DNA of 10,295 nucleotides from Bacteroidota bacterium (GTDB lineage Bacteria; Bacteroidota; Bacteroidia; Chitinophagales; Saprospiraceae). Shown here one piece after another: positions 5,744-10,295 of the stretch (position 1 is the first letter of the stretch; every line of letters begins with the position of its first letter). A model generated the notes under the pieces. That model worked only from the letters and a program-made list of their open reading frames with translations. It made no database searches and was not told the DNA's origin. A program made the position numbers and the translations under genes. The DNA lies in contig JAKQGD010000311.1 of assembly GCA_029573365.1 (NCBI GenBank), positions 1 to 10,295 on the forward strand, in the 5' to 3' direction.

Positions 5744-8155
5744 TTACGACTTTTTGATCCTGTTTTGTTCCTCTTCAAATCCCGTGTTTCGATTCCTAGA
5801 TTTGTTGCTCATCTGTTTTCCAAAATTATAATTGAAAGTCACTCTGACCCTTCGGCTGTCCCAGCCACCCTTGACATTCATGTACAATCCGCCAAAAGTG
5901 CTCTCACCTGTCCAAACATTGGTTTTGAAGATGTCGTCGATGTTGACAGTAAGTCTGGCAGCCTGACTGAATTTTTTACTCACTCCAGCTCCTGCTGACC
6001 ACATTTGCCTCATCACAAAGGTACCTTCCCATATAGAGGGTGACGTGTACCAACCGGAGATTTCTCCGCTCCAGTCATTACCAAATTTGTATGTCTGCTG
6101 GTGGTACATATTAAATGAAGACACATTAAGGTTGATGGTCTTGCCGTCACCAAAATCTGCATTGTTGCGTGTGTGTACTCCGTTGAGATTGGTAAACGAA
6201 CCCCATTTTTCGGTAATCTGCCATGGTATGCTCACTCCCGCTGACCATGTCTTCCTGTAAGCGATATTGTCCCATGTTATAAAGCTGCCTTTTACCCCTG
6301 AAGTGTCGACAAGCCTCGTGATCACATTATCCGTATGGCTGTAAGACAACGTGGTATTTATCATCTGCTTATAAGTATGGGTAAGTTGTAGGTTGTCGGT
6401 ATATTCGGGGTTGAGAAAGGGGTTTCCTTTTTCGAAGGTCAGCTGATCCAGTTGAAACTCGAACGGATTAAGGTCCTGGTAATTTGGCCTGTTGATTCTG
6501 CGGCCGTAAGATAACTGAAAACTGTGTTTGTCTGACGGCGTGTACGATAATCCTGCCGAAGGAAACAAGTTGGTGTAATGTCGGGACACTATCTTATCGT
6601 TGGCTGGTACAGAAGCGATAAGATCTCCTCTAGTGTTGCTGTTTTCTACCCTCAGTCCCGCATTGATACCCAGCTTTCTGACCTGCAGGTTGTAATTGGC
6701 ATATGCAGCATGGACCCATTCATCATATTTAAAGCGGTTGCTCAGCAATTCATTGCGTACTTCATTGTTTTCGACCCAGTTATAAAAATTAAAAGTGTTG
6801 TCTGTTTTTACAAGGGCGGACTTGATGCCTGCCGACAGTTTTCCGGGTCCCAGCTTACGTTCGTAATCTGCTTTGGCACTCATGATATCTATGGTTGTAG
6901 GTGACTTGGTGCTTACTTCAAACATGCTGGTGACTTCATTGCCATCAGGTGTTGTATACCTATTGGGGGTATAAGAGTAATTATTTCTATAAAAGTGTCC
7001 GTAATTGACATCTACATTAAGAGTGGTTTCATTTCCGCTGTCATAATAGTAATTGGCATTCAGATTGGTATTGTTGGAGTTAGCGGTGTTTAGTCCGTTG
7101 TTTATAAGCAGCGAATCGATCCTGCTAAAGCCCATGTTGCCCAGTTGGGTGACCGATTGATTGTCCATTTTAAAATCATCAGTATTGTATTCCGCAATGA
7201 CGCCCAGAGTACTCTTTTTACTCAGAAAATAATCGGCAGTCACTTTTGTATTGATTCCCTTGTTGCGGTTTTTGTTTTCGTTTTGGGTTAAAAATCCCAG
7301 GCCATTTTGCTCCCGGTTCAGGTCCATCCAGTTGTAATTGCGACTGTCAAAGTATGTATTGTTGGCTGATACATTCATTTTTTCATTGCGGTAATTGAGC
7401 CTGAGGCCGGCATTCATCCCTGTGGTCTGGCCCTGTCTTCCTGTGAGGGTAGCAGTGCCGTTGAGTCCGCTGTTTTTCATCTTTTTCCTCTTAATGTTTA
7501 TGATACCGGCCGTTCCCTGGGCTTCATATTTGGCTGAGGGGTTGGTGATGATCTCGATGCTTTCTATGTCGTTAGATGACATGGTTTTAAGCATATTGGC
7601 CAGTTCTGCGGCTGTAAGCGGCGAAGGCCTGCCGTCTATGTAGATAACCACTCCTGATTTTCCCATAAGGGATATGTTTTCGTTGTTGTCGACCAGGACT
7701 CCTGGTGATTTTCGCAGCAGGCTTAGGGCATCATCACCGGTTGCCAGTACGCTTCCTGCCACGTTGACCACCATCATGTCGGGCCTGACTTCCAGCATCG
7801 GTTTTGTAGCCGTGATCGTCACTTCAGCTATGTTGGCGGCAGCAGGCAACAAAGTGAGGATACCAAGGTCACGGCCGGTACCGTTTATGGTCATCACTTC
7901 GGTATTAAAATCCTCCAGTCCTACGTAAGTTGCTTTTACAAAGTATTCTCCGTCCTCTACGTCGGCAAAGATGAACTTCCCGTTGTCGTCTGTATATGTA
8001 AATTTGACCAGTGATGTGTCTATGGCCTGGTATAGCATAACATTGGCGAAAGCCAGAGCTTGTGTCTGATCCCTAAGCAGACCAGTGACGTCTCCTGCTC
8101 TGCCAGTAATTGTAGCCGCCAGCATCCATGTGAGTGTAAGTAAAAAGTGTCTCAT
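5744..8155 (-). CDS. Outer-membrane beta-barrel protein, TonB-receptor-like (OMP_b-brl_3 type)
   Basis: This 803-residue protein starts with a signal peptide (MRHFLLTLTWMLAATITGRA). Residues about 22-100 are a carboxypeptidase-regulatory-like beta-sandwich (GLLRDQTQALAFANV, DDNGKFIFADVEDGEYFVKA). Residues about 108-225 are a TonB-receptor plug, with EVTITATKPM, LLRKSPGVLVD, VVIYIDGRPSPL, IESIEIITNPSAKYEAQGTA and IINIKRKK. The rest is a transmembrane barrel of alternating strands, including YGRRINRPNYQDLNPFEF (a hallmark of the Bacteroidota barrel family PF14905) and ending near VRVTFNYNFGK. The last 25 residues are a charged tail. It sits in the outer membrane; members of this group are thought to act like TonB-dependent transporters, but many lack a known ligand. 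No SusD-like lipoprotein lies next to it, so a glycan-utilisation role is not indicated. The ATG at 8155 has no Shine-Dalgarno sequence, only an A-rich leader, and a terminator follows. Confidence 0.93.
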   Translation of the reverse strand: MRHFLLTLTWMLAATITGRAGDVTGLLRDQTQALAFANVMLYQAIDTSLVKFTYTDDNGKFIFADVEDGEYFVKATYVGLEDFNTEVMTINGTGRDLGILTLLPAAANIAEVTITATKPMLEVRPDMMVVNVAGSVLATGDDALSLLRKSPGVLVDNNENISLMGKSGVVIYIDGRPSPLTAAELANMLKTMSSNDIESIEIITNPSAKYEAQGTAGIINIKRKKMKNSGLNGTATLTGRQGQTTGMNAGLRLNYRNEKMNVSANNTYFDSRNYNWMDLNREQNGLGFLTQNENKNRNKGINTKVTADYFLSKKSTLGVIAEYNTDDFKMDNQSVTQLGNMGFSRIDSLLINNGLNTANSNNTNLNANYYYDSGNETTLNVDVNYGHFYRNNYSYTPNRYTTPDGNEVTSMFEVSTKSPTTIDIMSAKADYERKLGPGKLSAGIKSALVKTDNTFNFYNWVENNEVRNELLSNRFKYDEWVHAAYANYNLQVRKLGINAGLRVENSNTRGDLIASVPANDKIVSRHYTNLFPSAGLSYTPSDKHSFQLSYGRRINRPNYQDLNPFEFQLDQLTFEKGNPFLNPEYTDNLQLTHTYKQMINTTLSYSHTDNVITRLVDTSGVKGSFITWDNIAYRKTWSAGVSIPWQITEKWGSFTNLNGVHTRNNADFGDGKTINLNVSSFNMYHQQTYKFGNDWSGEISGWYTSPSIWEGTFVMRQMWSAGAGVSKKFSQAARLTVNIDDIFKTNVWTGESTFGGLYMNVKGGWDSRRVRVTFNYNFGKQMSNKSRNRNTGFEEEQNRIKKS

Positions 8156-8187
8156 ATCCGATTGTTTTTAATTGGTTAATGTCGGAT
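8156..8187 (-). promoter_or_regulatory. Short inverted repeat abutting the barrel gene start codon
   Basis: On the minus strand ATCCGA (8187-8182) is repeated inverted as TCGGAT (8161-8156), which touches the ATG at 8155. The stem has six pairs around a 20-base A/T-rich loop that holds the ribosome-binding region. A stem of this size could arise by chance. If formed in the mRNA it would partly mask the start of translation. Confidence 0.25.
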
Positions 8188-8239
8188 CAAAGACGACTCA
8201 AAACATTCTGAAGTTGCAGAACCCCTCCAGGTAATCTAT

Positions 8240-8266
8240 AAACGTCCGTCATTATCGGACAAACGT
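8240..8266. repeat. Two AAACGT words 21 bp apart flanking a GTCCG/CGGAC palindrome
   Basis: AAACGT occurs at 8240-8245 and 8261-8266, exactly 21 bp apart, which is two helical turns. Between them GTCCG (8244-8248) and CGGAC (8256-8260) form an inverted repeat with a seven-base centre. It lies about 85-110 bp upstream of the barrel gene start, in the 207-bp gap after the ASPIC protein gene, the place expected for an operator. No regulator is encoded nearby, and a clear promoter was not found, so its role is uncertain. Confidence 0.35.
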
Positions 8267-8362
8267 GTCAAATAACTATGCTGAAAATTTATATCCTGAT
8301 ACTTGATAAGCTTCCCTTTGCATCACTTGGCTCCCCATCACTAGTAAAACCCTGGCATACTT

Positions 8363-10295
8363 TTATTGCACCACGATTTTCCTGTAATGCCTGCTTCCAT
8401 CATCAGATATCAAGGCCAGGATATATGTGCCGGAAGCCATTGTGCCCATACTGATTTTAACCTGAACATCCGGCCTGATTTCTGTTGCCATCACCTGCCG
8501 GCCTGAGAGGTCCGACAGCATATAACCCTTGATCGCAGATCTGCCCTCACTACTGACCGTGATTTCGTCTGACACAGGGTTGGGAAATACCCGTATGCCG
8601 GCACGCGTCCACTCTTCGATACCGGTACTCCTGTCTACAACCACTGTCACAGGTATCGGATCAGAAGCACACGAAACCATGTCGTAATCCACTTCCCAGT
8701 CGTAAAAATAAAAGTAATAGGTTGGCCCCAGAGATGAGGTCGATATCGTCACGATATCCCTCACGGTATAAGGGTAAGCAGTGCCAAGGTAATTTCTTAC
8801 GAGCCTGGGGGACCTAAATCCCAGATTTGCCATGTTTATGTTTTCGTCAGTAGCCATGATGTACTGGTTGCCGGGGGACAGTTCCACATCGAGCATGACC
8901 CGGGTGATGCCGGGTTTCAGGTACACGTCCTTACCAAAAATCGTGTCTTTGGCCTTGTTGAGTATGACTATACGCCTTCCACCTTCTGTGTCGGTATTGA
9001 CCAAGACAGAGCGGATCACACATTTTCTTTCCACATTAAAGGTTAAGTGGCCCAGCGTAGAATTGGCACCATACTGATTGGCTACCGGAAAATCGCCAAT
9101 GCCGCACTTACCGGATTTTTTGTCTATCACTTCATTGGCTATAGCCAGAAAAACGGTCGTAGTGTCCAGCGGTCCTGTCACGAGAGTGTCTCCCGTACCC
9201 ACGAGGATGCCATCATCGCCATCCGCGTACCATTTTGTGTCTGCATGACTGGAAGTCACCATGGCGGACTCACCTCTTTTGACCGTATCGCCTGTGACTA
9301 CAGGCAAGACAGCAAAAAAACGTACCGCCACCGTGTCTGTGAGCGTCCGGTTGCAAAAGTCTGTTGCCGTCAGGACCAATGTCGCGTCTTCATACGCGGA
9401 TATGGACTGGCCCGTATCGCCCGTAGACCAGAAGTAACCTGCTGCAGGTACCGAGGTCAGTTCAATCACCGCATTGCTGCAACTTTTTACCTCTCTGTCA
9501 GACTGGATAAGCTTGACCCCCTCTTCAAAACAACCTGACCTGACCTCTGCAGGCTTTGAGATGGTCACACATCCTGCCGCGTCGGTCATCCTCACAAACC
9601 ATGATCCGGGTCCTTTTTGTACAGAAGCGGTGGTTTGACCGTCGTTCCACAGATAAGAGGTGTACCCGGCCGGTGCATTTATGGTCACAGGCACATTAGA
9701 GTACAGAAGTACAGAGTCTGCTATGGCTAAGGTTGTCGTCATGCACCGTCCTTCCTGAGCCAGCAGGGTGGACCCGGAGGTAAGCCCTGAGCTGTATTTG
9801 TCCTTGCCGCCGGATGGCCAGTAAACTACAAGGCTGTCTGCAGCTTCATGTGGCCCCATGCCAAAAATCTGCTGCAACGAGCTGAAGATGCCGTAACTCT
9901 CTCCCCCTTTTACATACCTTACCTGCCTGCCCCATGGCCCGTACAATTCCAGGCGTGCACCTATACCGCTCCTGTTGGATGCCGTACCTGCGAGGTTTAC
10001 TTTGATATAATGATTTCCGTTGGGTTGATTGATCCACAGCTGGTCGTTAGTAAACCCCACATCGTTTATAGGCTCACCCATATGAGCATGTATGTCAGTA
10101 AATCCGTCATCATTAAAGTCTCCTGCTACACATGACCTCACAGACCCGGCCCCTGTGATGTCGCGGTGTACCGAAAACTCCCAGTTGCCCTTATTTTGCA
10201 GATATACCGAGCCTTCCACGCCTGTAAGCAGGACGTCGAGCCGGCCGTCATTGTCAAAATCCCGCATCAACACCTGAAAGCTAAACGTCTGCGGC
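8363..10295 (-). CDS. T9SS-exported FG-GAP/ASPIC-UnbV repeat protein (N-terminus beyond window edge)
   Basis: The frame is open to the right edge, giving about 643 C-terminal residues; the GTG at 10273-10271 is an internal Val codon, not a start. Counting from that Val, FG-GAP/VCBS calcium-binding repeats are seen at 5-17 (DFDNDGRLDVLLT) and 52-60 (DFNDDGFTD). An ASPIC/UnbV domain follows at about 90-160 (SGIGARLELYG, VRYVKGGESYGIFSS, DSLVVYWPSG). Two Ig/PKD-like modules follow, with SYLWNDGQTTASV (206-218) and YFWSTGDTGQSI (280-291), then an Ig-like module near 322-382 (WYADGDDG, LVTGPLDTTTVFLA). Residues about 395-545 form a further beta-rich module ending YYFYFYDWEVDYD. Residues 560-636 are a T9SS type A sorting domain (VFPNPVSDEITV, then GTYILALISDDG and KIVVQ). 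A large surface or secreted adhesin-like or scaffold protein is likely. No clear terminator follows the stop at 8363. Confidence 0.9.
   Translation of the reverse strand, partial: PQTFSFQVLMRDFDNDGRLDVLLTGVEGSVYLQNKGNWEFSVHRDITGAGSVRSCVAGDFNDDGFTDIHAHMGEPINDVGFTNDQLWINQPNGNHYIKVNLAGTASNRSGIGARLELYGPWGRQVRYVKGGESYGIFSSLQQIFGMGPHEAADSLVVYWPSGGKDKYSSGLTSGSTLLAQEGRCMTTTLAIADSVLLYSNVPVTINAPAGYTSYLWNDGQTTASVQKGPGSWFVRMTDAAGCVTISKPAEVRSGCFEEGVKLIQSDREVKSCSNAVIELTSVPAAGYFWSTGDTGQSISAYEDATLVLTATDFCNRTLTDTVAVRFFAVLPVVTGDTVKRGESAMVTSSHADTKWYADGDDGILVGTGDTLVTGPLDTTTVFLAIANEVIDKKSGKCGIGDFPVANQYGANSTLGHLTFNVERKCVIRSVLVNTDTEGGRRIVILNKAKDTIFGKDVYLKPGITRVMLDVELSPGNQYIMATDENINMANLGFRSPRLVRNYLGTAYPYTVRDIVTISTSSLGPTYYFYFYDWEVDYDMVSCASDPIPVTVVVDRSTGIEEWTRAGIRVFPNPVSDEITVSSEGRSAIKGYMLSDLSGRQVMATEIRPDVQVKISMGTMASGTYILALISDDGSRHYRKIVVQ

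Noticed and set aside
9047..9538. 163-codon open frame on the plus strand
   Set aside because: It lies wholly antisense to the ASPIC/UnbV protein, whose Ig-like modules are clearly coding; the translated product shows no domain or signal peptide.
8363..10273. GTG at 10273 as the start of the ASPIC protein
   Set aside because: The frame continues open to the window edge, and an FG-GAP repeat begins four residues after this codon, so the true start lies outside the window.
1..10295. Defence system, biosynthetic cluster or mobile element
   Set aside because: No nuclease-helicase sets, toxin-antitoxin pairs, transposases, integrases, tRNA-flanked repeats or assembly-line genes are seen; the genes look like ordinary envelope and housekeeping-adjacent loci.

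Overview
The window comes from a member of the Bacteroidota that has a type IX secretion system (T9SS). Two large proteins end in T9SS type A sorting domains, and a third is a TonB-receptor-like outer-membrane barrel with an N-terminal carboxypeptidase-like domain. Start codons mostly lack a strong Shine-Dalgarno sequence, and one gene carries a good Bacteroidota-type promoter (TTTG-N20-TACTTTCG). I cannot fix the class; the protein styles fit the Saprospiria, Chitinophagia or Cytophagia groups. I see no rRNA, tRNA, CRISPR array, insertion sequence or phage gene.

Layout, left to right. 1-414 (-) is the N-terminal part of a SRPBCC ligand-binding-fold protein cut by the window edge. 510-1349 (-) is an exported endonuclease/exonuclease/phosphatase (EEP) family enzyme. 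It is divergent, across about 156 bp, from 1506-4091 (+), a large secreted CotH-kinase-fold protein with lamin-tail, chitobiase-C-terminal-like, CotH, repeat-like and T9SS sorting modules. The CotH gene converges on 4216-4689 (-), a YkuK/DUF458 RNase H-like protein; the gap between them holds a likely terminator and a 16-bp direct repeat. Upstream of ykuK is 4782-5600 (-), a nine-helix membrane protein that looks like a divergent UbiA prenyltransferase. A strong hairpin terminator at 5663-5690 separates it from 5744-8155 (-), the outer-membrane beta-barrel protein. 8363-10295 (-) is the C-terminal 640 or so residues of a T9SS-exported FG-GAP/ASPIC-UnbV protein that runs off the right edge.

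The genes do not form one recognisable pathway. Most intergenic gaps (about 90-210 bp) contain promoter- or terminator-like signals, so these are probably mostly single-gene units. The common theme is the cell envelope: two T9SS-exported surface or secreted proteins, one outer-membrane barrel, one exported EEP enzyme and one inner-membrane enzyme-like protein. No gap reaches 300 bp. I found no convincing new multi-gene system. The most interesting items are the UbiA-like protein with a missing first Asp motif, the exported CotH protein, and an unnamed module just before the sorting domain of the ASPIC protein.
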